From positions 1 through 64,000 of the forward strand of contig CALZMQ010000015.1 of NCBI GenBank assembly GCA_945788625.1: 64,000 bases of DNA. The letters run 5' to 3'. The translations under genes and the position numbers were made by a program. Of the stretch, positions 20,456 through 31,597 are shown piece by piece. Within the stretch, counting starts at the first letter, position 1. Each line of letters opens with the position of its first letter. The DNA comes from an uncultured Woeseiaceae bacterium. Lineage in GTDB: Bacteria > Pseudomonadota > Gammaproteobacteria > Steroidobacterales > Woeseiaceae. A model generated the notes under the pieces. That model saw only the letters and a list, made by a program, of their open reading frames with translations, was not told where the DNA came from and searched no databases.

Positions 20456-21897
20456 CGGGCTCGGCTTGGGAGGTGGTCATTGGTCTCGAGATTCACGCAC
20501 AGCTCGCGACCCGATCCAAAATATTCTCGGGCGCATCGACGGCCTACGGAGCGGAGCCCAATACACAGGCCTGCCTCGTCGATCTCGGCTACCCCGGTGT
20601 ATTGCCCGTACTCAACGAAGAAGTCGTTCGCATGGCGGCGATGTTCGGCCTGGCGGTGAATGCCGCGGTGGCGCCGCGCTCGGTATTCGCACGGAAGAAC
20701 TATTTCTACCCGGACCTGCCGAAGGGCTACCAGATCAGCCAGTACGAATTGCCCATTGTCGAACACGGTGAGTTGTACATTGAAGACGCCGACGGCAACG
20801 AGAAGCGCATCGGTATTACCCGGGCACACCTCGAAGAAGACGCCGGCAAGTCGATCCACGAAGGCCTCGACAAGTCGTCGGGTATCGATCTGAACCGCAC
20901 CGGGACGCCCTTGCTCGAGATCGTCTCCGAGCCCGACATGCGTTCGGCGAAAGAGGCTATTGCCTATATGCGCAAGATTCACACGATCGTGCGCTATCTC
21001 GGCATATCCGACGGCAACATGCAGGAAGGTTCGTTCCGCTGCGATGCGAACGTCTCGGTTCGCCCGCGCGGACAGGAAGAGTTCGGGACCCGCGCGGAAC
21101 TCAAGAACCTGAATTCGTTTCGCTTCATCGAAAAAGCAATCAATTTCGAGGTCGAGCGCCAGATCGAGCTGATAGAAGAGGGTCGCGAAGTCGTCCAGGA
21201 AACCCGTCTGTACGATTCCGACAGGGACGAGACACGCCCGATGCGTTCGAAGGAAGAGGCCAACGACTATCGTTACTTCCCGGACCCCGATCTGTTGCCG
21301 GTAGAGATCAGTGCGGAGTACATCGAATCCGTGCGGCAGCAGCTGCCGGAACTGCCGGATGCGAAGAAACAGCGCTTCGTCGCCGAGTACGGACTCCGGG
21401 ACGAGGACGCCGGCATTCTGACGGCGTCACGCGCAGTGGCCGATTATTTCGAAGACGCTGCCGCCGCAACCGAAGCCCCGGCGCAGCTCGTTGCCAACTG
21501 GATCATGGGGGAACTGTCCGGTGCGCTGAATCGCGAGGGACTGGAGATCGGCGACAGCAAGGTAAGCGCCGCCGAACTGGCGGGAATGCTGTCGCGAATC
21601 CATGATTCGACGATCTCGGGCAAGATCGCGAAACAGGTGTTCGAGGCGATATGGGGCGGCGAGGGCACGGCCGATGCGGTCATCGAGGCCAAAGGTCTGA
21701 AGCAGATTACGGACAGTTCCGCCATCGAGGCGGTCGTCGACAAGGTCATTGCGGCTAATCCGTCGCAGGCCGCTGACTATCGGGCCGGCAAAGACAAGCT
21801 GATCGGATACTTCGTCGGCCAGGTCATGAAAGAAACCAGGGGCCAGGCAAACCCCGCGCAAGTCAACCAGATTCTCAAAGACAAGCTCGGCAACTAG
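20452..21897 (+). CDS. gatB: Asp/Glu-tRNA amidotransferase subunit B
   Basis: 481 residues from ATG 20452, the normal GatB length. Recognises the misacylated tRNA, activates the side chain with ATP and transfers ammonia. Seen: [77 protein letters not shown] and the C-terminal tail domain ending [16 protein letters not shown]. The earlier in-frame start at 20317 lies inside gatA and was rejected. Confidence 0.97.
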   Translation: MTGSAWEVVIGLEIHAQLATRSKIFSGASTAYGAEPNTQACLVDLGYPGVLPVLNEEVVRMAAMFGLAVNAAVAPRSVFARKNYFYPDLPKGYQISQYELPIVEHGELYIEDADGNEKRIGITRAHLEEDAGKSIHEGLDKSSGIDLNRTGTPLLEIVSEPDMRSAKEAIAYMRKIHTIVRYLGISDGNMQEGSFRCDANVSVRPRGQEEFGTRAELKNLNSFRFIEKAINFEVERQIELIEEGREVVQETRLYDSDRDETRPMRSKEEANDYRYFPDPDLLPVEISAEYIESVRQQLPELPDAKKQRFVAEYGLRDEDAGILTASRAVADYFEDAAAATEAPAQLVANWIMGELSGALNREGLEIGDSKVSAAELAGMLSRIHDSTISGKIAKQVFEAIWGGEGTADAVIEAKGLKQITDSSAIEAVVDKVIAANPSQAADYRAGKDKLIGYFVGQVMKETRGQANPAQVNQILKDKLGN

Positions 21898-21898
21898 C

Positions 21899-22759
21899 GT
21901 GTCGGCCGACAGTGTCACACCGTTCGGTTTCGAGTACCTCCCCGTGCGGGGCTTTCTGATTCACCTGTCGAGATCGTGGCGGCGCATGTTGCGCGACCAC
22001 GAATACGGCCCATTGGTCGTGGAAACACTGGGTCATGCTGCGGCCGCGACCGGACTGATTGCTCAGAGCCTGAAATTCGACGGCGCAATCACCCTGCAGA
22101 TCCAGGGTGGCGCCGAACTGCAGATGCTCGTCATGCAATGCACGAGCGATCTCGAACTGCGGGGCATGGCGGTCGTGGAAGCCGCCAGCGCGGCGACGGA
22201 CTTCCAGGGACTGACGGGCAAGGCGCGCTGCGCCGTAACGGTTGATGCCGGACAGCGCCCTTACCAGGGCATCGTCGAGATCGACGAATCGTCGCTGGCC
22301 GTGAGCCTTGAACGTTATTTTGAGCGCTCGGTGCAGGTGCCCAGCCACCTTGCCCTCGTCGCGAACGACACGATCGCGGGCGGCGTGTTGCTGCAGCAGG
22401 TGCCTGGCGAATCGATCGACGAAGACGATTGGAACCGGCTGCATTTTCTCGCCGAAACGCTCGCCGACAAGGACTTCGAAGGTGACGCGGGTATTCAGCT
22501 GATTGGCAAACTGTTCGCGGAAGACGACGTTCGCGTCTACCGTGAGCGCGCTGTCAGCTTTGCCTGCCGGTGTTCGGCGCGCAGGGCGGAAGATGTGCTC
22601 AAGATGCTCGGGGAAGAGGAGGCGCGGGCTGCACTGCGGGAGCAGAGTGGTATCGAGATCATTTGCGAGTACTGTGGCAGGAAGCGCAACTTTGATTCGG
22701 TCGACGTCGAGCGATTGTTCGTCGACAACGTCGTTCTGGGCCCCGACTCGGTTCAGTAA
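21899..22759 (+). CDS. hslO: Redox-regulated holdase chaperone Hsp33
   Basis: 286 residues from a GTG at 21899, one base after the gatB stop. Cytosolic chaperone activated by oxidation. The N-terminal domain (FLIHLSRSWRRML ...) and the C-terminal zinc redox switch are both present: CRC in SFACRCSARRAEDVL (about residue 222) and CEYC in IICEYCGRKRNFD (about 257), the CxC...CxxC set that binds Zn in the reduced state. Probably transcribed with gatCAB. Confidence 0.95.
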   Translation: MSADSVTPFGFEYLPVRGFLIHLSRSWRRMLRDHEYGPLVVETLGHAAAATGLIAQSLKFDGAITLQIQGGAELQMLVMQCTSDLELRGMAVVEAASAATDFQGLTGKARCAVTVDAGQRPYQGIVEIDESSLAVSLERYFERSVQVPSHLALVANDTIAGGVLLQQVPGESIDEDDWNRLHFLAETLADKDFEGDAGIQLIGKLFAEDDVRVYRERAVSFACRCSARRAEDVLKMLGEEEARAALREQSGIEIICEYCGRKRNFDSVDVERLFVDNVVLGPDSVQ

Positions 22760-22799
22760 GCCCCAACACCCACCATCCTCCCTACCGTGATCGCCGCTC

Positions 22800-22827
22800 T
22801 TGTGACTACACTGAGGGGTGGTATACT
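22800..22827 (+). promoter_or_regulatory. Candidate sigma-70 promoter of the ArsR-methyltransferase / metF-metH unit
   Basis: TTGTGA (22800-22805) and TATACT (22822-22827) are separated by 16 bp. The predicted start, around 22834, lies just before the inverted repeat at 22840-22867, so a bound repressor would block early elongation. Position fits the downstream gene start at 22866. Found by eye only. Confidence 0.55.
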
Positions 22828-22839
22828 GTTCGGCCGAAT

Positions 22840-22865
22840 ATATAAATAAATCGTTATATATTTAT

Positions 22866-22867
<2 letters not shown>
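22840..22867. promoter_or_regulatory. Candidate ArsR-type operator (9-bp inverted repeat)
   Basis: Perfect arms ATATAAATA (22840-22848) and TATTTATAT (22859-22867) with a 10-bp spacer, in an AT-rich island within GC-rich DNA. The right arm runs into the start codon of the ArsR-methyltransferase gene. ArsR-family dimers typically bind AT-rich imperfect palindromes, so autoregulation is the natural inference. Confidence 0.6.
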
Positions 22868-24661
<1,794 letters not shown>

Positions 24662-24668
24662 GTAATCC

Positions 24669-27600
24669 ATGATGCAACGCAACCAGAGAATAGAGACCCT
24701 GTTGCGGTCGCTGGACGATCGCATCCTGTTGCTCGACGGCGCCATGGGCACGATGATCCAGGGCTTCGGGCTTGGAGAAGACGATTACCGGGGCGAGCGG
24801 TTCGCCGGCTGGGAAAGTGACCTCAAGGGCAATAACGATCTGCTGTCGATTACACGGCCCGACATCATTCGCGACATTCACACGCAGTTCCTCGATGCGG
24901 GTGCCGACATCATCGAGACGAATACCTTCAATTCCAATGCGCCATCCATGGCGGATTACGGTATGGAGTCGCTGGTAGCCGAGTTGAATTCGGCGTCTGC
25001 GCGCCTCGCGCGCGAATGCGCGGACACCTGCGCTGCACGGTCGAACCGGCCTCGCTATGTCGCGGGCGTTCTGGGCCCGACAAACAGAACGGCCTCGATT
25101 TCACCCGACGTGAACGATCCGGGATATCGGAATATCGATTTCGACACCTTGGCCGACACGTACGAAACCGCGGCGACTGCCCTTATCGATGGCGGTGTCG
25201 ATTTCCTGATGATCGAGACGATATTCGACACGCTCAATGCGAAGGCCGCCATTGTCGGATTGAAGCGCAGTTTCCGTGCGTCCGGCATCGAACTGCCGGT
25301 CATGATATCGGGGACGATTACCGACGCATCGGGACGTACCCTGTCCGGTCAAACCACAGAAGCGTTCTGGAATTCCGTGCGCCACGTGAGGCCGTTCATG
25401 ATCGGCCTCAATTGCGCACTGGGCGCCAGCGAACTGCGACCGTACATTGCGGAGCTCGCGCGTGTGGCGGATACGCGCGTCAGCGCGCATCCGAATGCGG
25501 GGCTGCCGAACGAATTCGGCGAATACGACGAAACGCCTGCGGAGATGGCGGAGGTCGTCGGCGAATTCGCCGCAAGTGGCCTGGTCAATCTCGTCGGTGG
25601 ATGCTGCGGGACAAGGCCGGATCACATACGCGCCATCGGCGAGGCCGTGAGCGCGAGCGCGCCGCGCGCAGTGCCGGAATTGCCCGTGAGATGCCGCCTG
25701 TCGGGACTCGAGCCGTTCAATATCGGACCCGACGATCTGTTTGCCAACGTTGGCGAGCGCTGCAATGTGACCGGCTCGGCCGTTTTTCGCCGTCTCATCG
25801 AAGCGGATGACTACGCCGCTGCGCTCGCGGTTGCGCGCCAGCAGGTCGATAACGGCGCGCAAATCATCGACGTCAACATGGACGAGGGCATGCTCGATTC
25901 GGAACGGGCGATGATCACATTCCTGAATCTCATTGCCTCGGAGCCCGATGTCGCGCGCCTGCCGATCATGATCGACTCCTCCAGGTGGTCGGTCATCGAG
26001 GCCGGCCTCAAGTGCGTGCAGGGCAAGGCAGTGGTTAATTCCATCAGCCTCAAGGAAGGCGAAGAGGCGTTCGTTCGGCAGGCGCAACTGTGCCGCGACT
26101 ACGGTGCGGCCGTCATCATCATGGCGTTCGACGAGCAGGGCCAGGCCGATACTGTCGATCGCAAGGTGTCCATCTGTGCACGCTCGTACGAAATACTGAC
26201 GCAGCAGGTCGGCTTCGACGCGGCCGACATTATTTTCGACCCGAACATCTTCGCTGTCGCGACCGGAATTGAAGAACACGCGAGCTACGGGCTCGATTTC
26301 ATCGAAGCCACGCGCCAGATCAAGACGACGCTGCCGCATGCGCTGGTCAGCGGTGGCGTAAGCAATGTGTCGTTCTCGTTTCGCGGCAACAACGTCGTCC
26401 GCGAGGCCATACACTCCGTGTTCCTTTACCACGCGATTCGTGCCGGCATGGACATGGGCATCGTCAACGCCGGTCAATTGGCGATCTACGAAGATCTCCC
26501 GGACGACCTGCGCACGGCGGTCGAGGATGTCGTTCTGAATCGCGATCCCGACGGCACCGAGAAACTGCTGGCGGTCGCCGAAAATTACAAGGGCAAGGCG
26601 AGCGGCGCCGCGGCCAGGGGCCAGGATTTGTCCTGGCGGGAGTCACCGGTACAGAAACGGCTCGAGCATGCGCTGGTGAACGGCATCGACGAGTTCGTCA
26701 TCGCCGACACAGAAGAAGCCAGACTCGCGACGGACCGTCCGCTCGATGTCATTGAAGGGCCGCTGATGGCCGGCATGAACGTTGTCGGCGACCTGTTCGG
26801 CGCAGGCAAGATGTTCCTTCCGCAGGTCGTCAAATCGGCCCGCGTCATGAAGAAAGCCGTCGGACACCTGGTGCCCTTCATCGAGGAAGAAAAGGGCGGA
26901 GAACTGAGTTCGAACGGCAAGATCGTACTCGCGACCGTCAAGGGCGACGTGCATGACATTGGCAAGAACATCGTCGGCGTCGTATTGCAGTGCAACAACT
27001 TCGAGATCATCGACCTCGGAGTAATGGTGTCCTGCGACAAGATACTCGAGGCGGCGAGGCGCGAAAATGCCAGCATCATCGGCTTGTCGGGTCTAATAAC
27101 TCCGTCTCTCGACGAAATGGTGCACGTGGCGAGTGAAATGCAGCGGCTGGACTACGATCTGCCCCTGCTGATTGGCGGCGCGACAACCTCCCCGGCGCAT
27201 ACTGCCGTGAAAATAGAACCGCGCTACGAAGGGCCAGTGATTTACGTCAAGGACGCATCGAGATCGGTCGGCGTGGCGCAAGCCTTGATCGAACCGGGTA
27301 CGCGCACGAAGCTGGTGGAAAAAACAAGGCAGGACAATGCACGTCGCCGCGATCAACACGCGAACAAGAAACGCCTCTCGCCCCAGTTGTCACTGACACA
27401 GGCACGGGAACGCAAGCATGCTTGCGACTGGAGTAAGTATGCGCCACCGCAACCGACGTTCCTGGGAGAGCGCGTATTCGACGACATTGACCTGGCAGTG
27501 CTGCGTGACTTCATCGACTGGATGCCGTTCTTCAATGCCTGGGAATTCCACGGCAAATTCCCACAGATCTTGAGCGACAAGGTCGTTGGCGAGGCCGCAA

Positions 27601-28385
27601 GCTCGTTGTTCACGGACGCTACCGGCATGCTCGAACGGATTGTCGAGGAACAATGGCTGCAAGCACGCGCCGTGCTCGGTTTCTTTCCCGCAAACGCACA
27701 CGAGCACGACGATGTGCTGATCTACACGGATGATACGCGCCAGAAAGTCGATCTTCGTCTCGTGCATCTCAGGCAGCAACGCAGCAAGGCAGACGGGCAG
27801 GCGCAGTCTTGCCTGGCGGATTTCGTCGCGCCGGGGGGCGCGGGGATTGCCGATTACATCGGCGCCTTCGCCGTAACGGCCGGTATCGGTATCGACGCAC
27901 ATGTCGAGCGCTTCGAAAAAGAGCACGACGACTACAGCGCGATTATTCTGAAAGCGCTGGCCGACCGGCTGGCCGAGGCGCTCGCCGAGTACATGCACCT
28001 CCGGACCCGGCGCGAATTCTGGGCGTATGCAGCCGATGAACAACTCGAGAACGACGATCTGATTGCCGAGAGATACCGCGGTATCCGGCCGGCACCGGGC
28101 TATCCGGCGTGCCCGGATCACACGGAGAAGGCAAAGCTCTGGCAAATGCTCGATGTGGAGGCAAACATCGGATTGCAGCTGACGGAATCCTACGCCATGT
28201 ATCCGACAGCCGCCGTCAGCGGCTTCTATTTCGCGCACCCCGACGCGAAATATTTCGCGGTCGGCAAAATCGACAGCGATCAGTTGGCGTCATACGCCGG
28301 ACGCAAAGGTATGAGCATTGCCGACGCCGAGAAGTGGCTGGCTCCGAATCTCGGCTACGAGCCCAAGCCGGCGAACGCCGCCTGA
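24669..28385 (+). CDS. metH: Cobalamin-dependent methionine synthase
   Basis: 1238 residues, the complete four-module enzyme (E. coli about 1227). Transfers methyl from 5-methyl-THF to homocysteine through cob(I)alamin. Modules in order: homocysteine-binding ([12 protein letters not shown]; zinc Cys in [15 protein letters not shown], about 300-315), pterin-binding ([20 protein letters not shown], about 360 onward), cobalamin-binding with the His-on motif [15 protein letters not shown] (about 758-772), and the SAM-dependent reactivation domain ([15 protein letters not shown], near 1145). No B12 riboswitch was seen upstream. Convergent with hoxW, 11 bp apart. Confidence 0.98.
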   Translation: MMQRNQRIETLLRSLDDRILLLDGAMGTMIQGFGLGEDDYRGERFAGWESDLKGNNDLLSITRPDIIRDIHTQFLDAGADIIETNTFNSNAPSMADYGMESLVAELNSASARLARECADTCAARSNRPRYVAGVLGPTNRTASISPDVNDPGYRNIDFDTLADTYETAATALIDGGVDFLMIETIFDTLNAKAAIVGLKRSFRASGIELPVMISGTITDASGRTLSGQTTEAFWNSVRHVRPFMIGLNCALGASELRPYIAELARVADTRVSAHPNAGLPNEFGEYDETPAEMAEVVGEFAASGLVNLVGGCCGTRPDHIRAIGEAVSASAPRAVPELPVRCRLSGLEPFNIGPDDLFANVGERCNVTGSAVFRRLIEADDYAAALAVARQQVDNGAQIIDVNMDEGMLDSERAMITFLNLIASEPDVARLPIMIDSSRWSVIEAGLKCVQGKAVVNSISLKEGEEAFVRQAQLCRDYGAAVIIMAFDEQGQADTVDRKVSICARSYEILTQQVGFDAADIIFDPNIFAVATGIEEHASYGLDFIEATRQIKTTLPHALVSGGVSNVSFSFRGNNVVREAIHSVFLYHAIRAGMDMGIVNAGQLAIYEDLPDDLRTAVEDVVLNRDPDGTEKLLAVAENYKGKASGAAARGQDLSWRESPVQKRLEHALVNGIDEFVIADTEEARLATDRPLDVIEGPLMAGMNVVGDLFGAGKMFLPQVVKSARVMKKAVGHLVPFIEEEKGGELSSNGKIVLATVKGDVHDIGKNIVGVVLQCNNFEIIDLGVMVSCDKILEAARRENASIIGLSGLITPSLDEMVHVASEMQRLDYDLPLLIGGATTSPAHTAVKIEPRYEGPVIYVKDASRSVGVAQALIEPGTRTKLVEKTRQDNARRRDQHANKKRLSPQLSLTQARERKHACDWSKYAPPQPTFLGERVFDDIDLAVLRDFIDWMPFFNAWEFHGKFPQILSDKVVGEAASSLFTDATGMLERIVEEQWLQARAVLGFFPANAHEHDDVLIYTDDTRQKVDLRLVHLRQQRSKADGQAQSCLADFVAPGGAGIADYIGAFAVTAGIGIDAHVERFEKEHDDYSAIILKALADRLAEALAEYMHLRTRREFWAYAADEQLENDDLIAERYRGIRPAPGYPACPDHTEKAKLWQMLDVEANIGLQLTESYAMYPTAAVSGFYFAHPDAKYFAVGKIDSDQLASYAGRKGMSIADAEKWLAPNLGYEPKPANAA

Positions 28386-28396
28386 TGATCGCGCGC

Positions 28397-28906
28397 TTAT
28401 GGCGCCCGGGCGCCATCGCTTGCCGCCTCGAGGCCTGACGACCAACGGTCACGGGGCATCGCGAAGAGCGTCGTCAGGTATTCCCAGGCCAGGTTCACAG
28501 AGCGGAGAGTAGCGTCACACAGCGCATCGCCGAGTCCGAAACTCCTGCCGCAGACATGCAGCAGGTAGGCATCCGGTGCGGGTCGCCCAAGTGTCTGTTC
28601 ATAAAGGGCGAGCAGTGCCTGAGGCGAGACCGAATGAGTCGATATGCTGTCGTCCCTGCGCGGCGCCAGCCGCTCGACGCAATAGTCCGGCTCAATAGCG
28701 GCACTCGCATCGATGAACAGGACCGGCACGTTGTCGCGCAGGTCCATTACGTGCTCGATATTGAGCTGGAAGTCTTCCACGATATCGATGCCCGCATTTC
28801 CGAGGCCTTCGATACGGCGCGCGAGTACGGGCCCGATACCGTCATCGCCCCGGCTTTCGTTGCCCCATGCGATGACGGTTAATGCGGGTTCAGGAAATGC
28901 TGCCAT
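28397..28906 (-). CDS. hoxW: Hydrogenase maturation endopeptidase (HoxW/HycI type)
   Basis: 169 residues. Nickel-checking protease that removes the C-terminal peptide of the hydrogenase large subunit after Ni insertion. Seen: WGNESRGDDGIGPVLA (the family GNxxRxDDGIG, with the metal-binding acidic residue), LFIDASAA and the THSVSPQALLALYEQ segment with the conserved His. Start overlaps the hoxH 3' end by 17 bp, pointing to HoxH as its substrate. hyp maturation genes are not in the window. Confidence 0.9.
   Translation of the reverse strand: MAAFPEPALTVIAWGNESRGDDGIGPVLARRIEGLGNAGIDIVEDFQLNIEHVMDLRDNVPVLFIDASAAIEPDYCVERLAPRRDDSISTHSVSPQALLALYEQTLGRPAPDAYLLHVCGRSFGLGDALCDATLRSVNLAWEYLTTLFAMPRDRWSSGLEAASDGARAP
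28399..28416. repeat. 18-bp perfect palindrome between metH and hoxW
   Basis: ATGGCGCCCGGGCGCCAT is fully self-complementary and sits in the 3' end of hoxW, 14 bp past the metH stop. It could form a strong hairpin in transcripts from either direction, but no T-run follows on either side, so calling it a terminator would be a guess. Confidence 0.5.
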
Positions 28907-30332
28907 TGCTGTCTTTCTGCAATCGATGAACGAGTTCGCCTTGCGCGTCGCGGAGTTCGACGATCAGCGGCATCTTGCCGACCGCGTGGGTTGCGCAGGA
29001 GAGGCAGGGGTCGTATGCACGAATGGCTACCTCGATATTGTTGAGCAACGGTTCGGTGATCTCCCGGCCGCTGAGCTGGTCCTCTGCAACCCGTCGAATG
29101 GAAATCAGGTCGTTGTCGTCGATCTCGTAATGATGGAACAAGGTTCCGCGAGTTGCCTCGATGACGCCGATTCCGGTGTTGCTGCGCCGCTCGCCTTCGG
29201 CGATTAGGTCCGTACCGAGGATTTCGGGATCGTTGAGCAGCTCCTTTATCTTCTCCGCACAGTGCAGCAGTTCGATCATCCTCGCCCAGTGATAACTGAG
29301 TGCCGCGTGTACCACCGGTTCGTCGCTGTGCGCTTTGAAGCGCAGCCTCTCGGCTTCCGCGAGCGGCGAATCGATGTAGTCGCAGTTGTTGACGCGTGCG
29401 AGAGGTCCCACCCGATACCAGCCCGCATCGGGGCCCATCTCGGTGATATAGGGGAACTTCATGTAACTCCAGTTGCGGACCTCCTCGCGAATGTACCGCT
29501 GATACACCTGGTCGCTGACCTGGTCGAAAATGATCTCGCCACGCTTGTCGCGGGCCCGCAGTTTGCCGTCGTAGAGCTCAAGGGCACCGTCCGGGCGGAC
29601 CAGGCTGAGATAGTTTGTCGGCATGCTGCCGAAGGTGTCATTGAACGGTTGATTGCCTGTGAAGAAGTCGCGGCTGAGCTTTACTGCCGCAATCGACCAG
29701 TCGATGATCTGATCGATGTCTTCGAGGAACTTCTTCCTCTCGTCCTTGGCCAGTGCCTTGTTCATTCCGCCCGGAATTGCGCCGGTACCATGAATCCGCT
29801 TGCCGCAGATTGCGCGGATAATCTCCTGTCCGTATTTTCGGAGCTTCACGCCCTGCAACGCGATGTCGGGGTGAGCCTCGATAACGCCGAAAATATTGCG
29901 TTGCCTGACATCGCTCTCGAATCCGAACAACAAGTCGGGTGACGACAGGTGAAAGAAATGCAATGCGTGGCTTTGCAGTATCTGGCCGAAATGAACGAGA
30001 CGCCGCAATTTCTTCGCGGTCGGCGTCAGTCTCTCGGCACCGACGATCCTGTCAATCGCCTTTCCGGCTGCGAGGTGGTGGCTGACAGGGCAAATCCCAC
30101 ACAGCCTCTGCACGACGACGGGGACGTCCCAGTAGGGCCGGCCCTGGATGAATCGTTCGAAACCGCGAAACTCGACGATATGCAGTCGCACTTCACGGAT
30201 GTTGTTGTCATCGTCGGCAAGCAACGTGATCTTGCCGTGTCCCTCGACTCGGGTCACCGGCTCGATTACGTAGCGCTTGAGTTGTTCGCGGTATGCCGCG
30301 GAAGCTGTTTCTGTTGCCATGGCTTCACTCAT
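28890..30332 (-). CDS. hoxH: NAD-reducing [NiFe] hydrogenase large subunit
   Basis: 480 residues, carrying the NiFe(CN)2CO active site. Nickel ligands are present in both positions: RLCGICPVSHH (Cys78, Cys81) and DPCLSCATH (Cys443, Cys446). The pattern RVEGHGKI, typical of the family, is at about 28-35. A 31-residue C-terminal extension follows His449 and starts AVGKMPL, the expected HoxW cleavage substrate. The ATG at 30332 shares its A with the TGA stop of the upstream fused gene and was preferred over an open extension to 30428 lying within it. DPC-SCATH and neighbouring HoxFUY identify it as group 3d-type rather than membrane uptake hydrogenase. Confidence 0.95.
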   Translation of the reverse strand: MSEAMATETASAAYREQLKRYVIEPVTRVEGHGKITLLADDDNNIREVRLHIVEFRGFERFIQGRPYWDVPVVVQRLCGICPVSHHLAAGKAIDRIVGAERLTPTAKKLRRLVHFGQILQSHALHFFHLSSPDLLFGFESDVRQRNIFGVIEAHPDIALQGVKLRKYGQEIIRAICGKRIHGTGAIPGGMNKALAKDERKKFLEDIDQIIDWSIAAVKLSRDFFTGNQPFNDTFGSMPTNYLSLVRPDGALELYDGKLRARDKRGEIIFDQVSDQVYQRYIREEVRNWSYMKFPYITEMGPDAGWYRVGPLARVNNCDYIDSPLAEAERLRFKAHSDEPVVHAALSYHWARMIELLHCAEKIKELLNDPEILGTDLIAEGERRSNTGIGVIEATRGTLFHHYEIDDNDLISIRRVAEDQLSGREITEPLLNNIEVAIRAYDPCLSCATHAVGKMPLIVELRDAQGELVHRLQKDSNGSIS

Positions 30333-31597
30333 CAATCGAATTGCATCAGGTCGTAAGGCAGGTCCGGCTGTCGTCCTTCGACGATGTCGGTCAGGATCTG
30401 CCAGAACGCGTCCGCCGGCGGCGGGCACCCCGGCAGGAAGAAATCAACCTTGACGACTTCGTGAATGGGACTGACTTCTTCGAGTATATGCGGTAATTCG
30501 GCATCGGTCGGAATCTGCGGGTTATCGATTCCGACTGCGTTCACGTAGGACTCTTCAAGGAGTTCGCGTACATCGACGTTGTTGCGCAAAGCGGGCACAC
30601 CGCCGCTGATTGCGCAGGCGCCAACAGCGATGAGTATCCTGCAATTGTCGCGGAATTCACGGAGCGTCTCGATGTTTTCCGTATTGCACACGCCGCCCTC
30701 GATCAGGCCGATGTCGCACTGGGTCGAGCACGTCTTGATGTCATTGATCGGCGAGCGATCGAACTCCACGTGCTCGGTGAGTTCGACAATACGCTCATCG
30801 ATATCGAGGAACGACATGTGGCAGCCGAAACATCCTGCGAGCGAGCAGGTCGCCACCCGCAGTTTCCGGCCGGGTTCCCTGTCCAGGTCGGGCAGGGACG
30901 GTTGTTTGATTTTGTTGTAGTGAACCGGACGGTTGTCGTAAATGCGTTGCCCGATCGGTTTGCTGAATCCGTCGCGCTTCTTGATGATGCATCCGACCGG
31001 GCAGACGTTCGCGGCGGCATCGTCGACGGTGATTCCGGAGTCCTTGAGCAGGCCGCTGTCGGTATTGATCGCAAGCGATTTGTTCTCCGAGCGGCCGGTA
31101 ATCGAGAAGATGTCCTTGCCGTCGGAGTCCCGCGAGGCGCGCACGCACAGGTGGCAGTAGATGCAGCGGTCACGGTTGATCAGCAAATCCGGATGGCTGG
31201 CGTCAGTTTCACGCCCGGCGGTGAAGTCCGGGAACATCAGCGCTGTCATTCCCAGTTTGTAGGCCATGCTCTGCAGGACGCAGTTGCCGCTGTGTTCGCA
31301 GGACGGGCAGTGATGGCTGCCCTCGACGAACAGCATTTGCGAGAGGGCACGGCGCTCTGAGTTCAATTCCTCCGTGTTGCTCTCAATGACCTGTCCGTCC
31401 ACGGCACGGGTCGTGCAGCTGGATACCTGTTTGCCGTCGATTTTGCAGGTGCAGAGTTTGCAGCTGCCATTCGCGGCGTAGTCCGGGTGGTAGCAGAGGT
31501 GCGGGATGAACACGCCGGCGCCCGATGCTGCCTGCATTACAGTCTGTCCGTCGGCGAACGGTATCGACTGCCCGTCAATTCTGATTCTGCCCGTCAT
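30332..31597 (-). CDS. hoxUY: Fused NAD-reducing hydrogenase subunits HoxU-HoxY
   Basis: 421 residues combining two proteins that are normally separate. Residues 1 to about 225 are HoxU (NuoG-N-like diaphorase subunit): plant-ferredoxin [2Fe-2S] Cys35/46/49/61, His-Cys3 cluster around HHCPSCEHSGNC (95-106) and a [4Fe-4S] site with C145, C148, C151 and C199, then the usual HoxU ending KPIGQRIYD. Residues about 226-243 are a short linker. Residues 244-421 are HoxY (hydrogenase small subunit): RKLRVATCSLAGCFGCHMSF, EGGVCNTENIETLREF, GACAISGGVPALRN and FFLPGCPP with proximal-cluster cysteines. Start overlaps the hoxF stop (ATGA) and the end overlaps hoxH by one base. The fusion would physically tie electron transfer from HoxY to the diaphorase module. 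Confidence 0.93.
   Translation of the reverse strand: MTGRIRIDGQSIPFADGQTVMQAASGAGVFIPHLCYHPDYAANGSCKLCTCKIDGKQVSSCTTRAVDGQVIESNTEELNSERRALSQMLFVEGSHHCPSCEHSGNCVLQSMAYKLGMTALMFPDFTAGRETDASHPDLLINRDRCIYCHLCVRASRDSDGKDIFSITGRSENKSLAINTDSGLLKDSGITVDDAAANVCPVGCIIKKRDGFSKPIGQRIYDNRPVHYNKIKQPSLPDLDREPGRKLRVATCSLAGCFGCHMSFLDIDERIVELTEHVEFDRSPINDIKTCSTQCDIGLIEGGVCNTENIETLREFRDNCRILIAVGACAISGGVPALRNNVDVRELLEESYVNAVGIDNPQIPTDAELPHILEEVSPIHEVVKVDFFLPGCPPPADAFWQILTDIVEGRQPDLPYDLMQFD

Noticed and set aside
22760..22865. SAM or SAH riboswitch ahead of the methionine genes
   Set aside because: The leader after the predicted start is only about 30 nt and shows only an AT-rich inverted repeat, better explained as a protein operator.
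25101..26477. 458-codon minus-strand frame opposite metH
   Set aside because: Antisense shadow of metH; charged, repetitive-looking sequence and no ribosome site.
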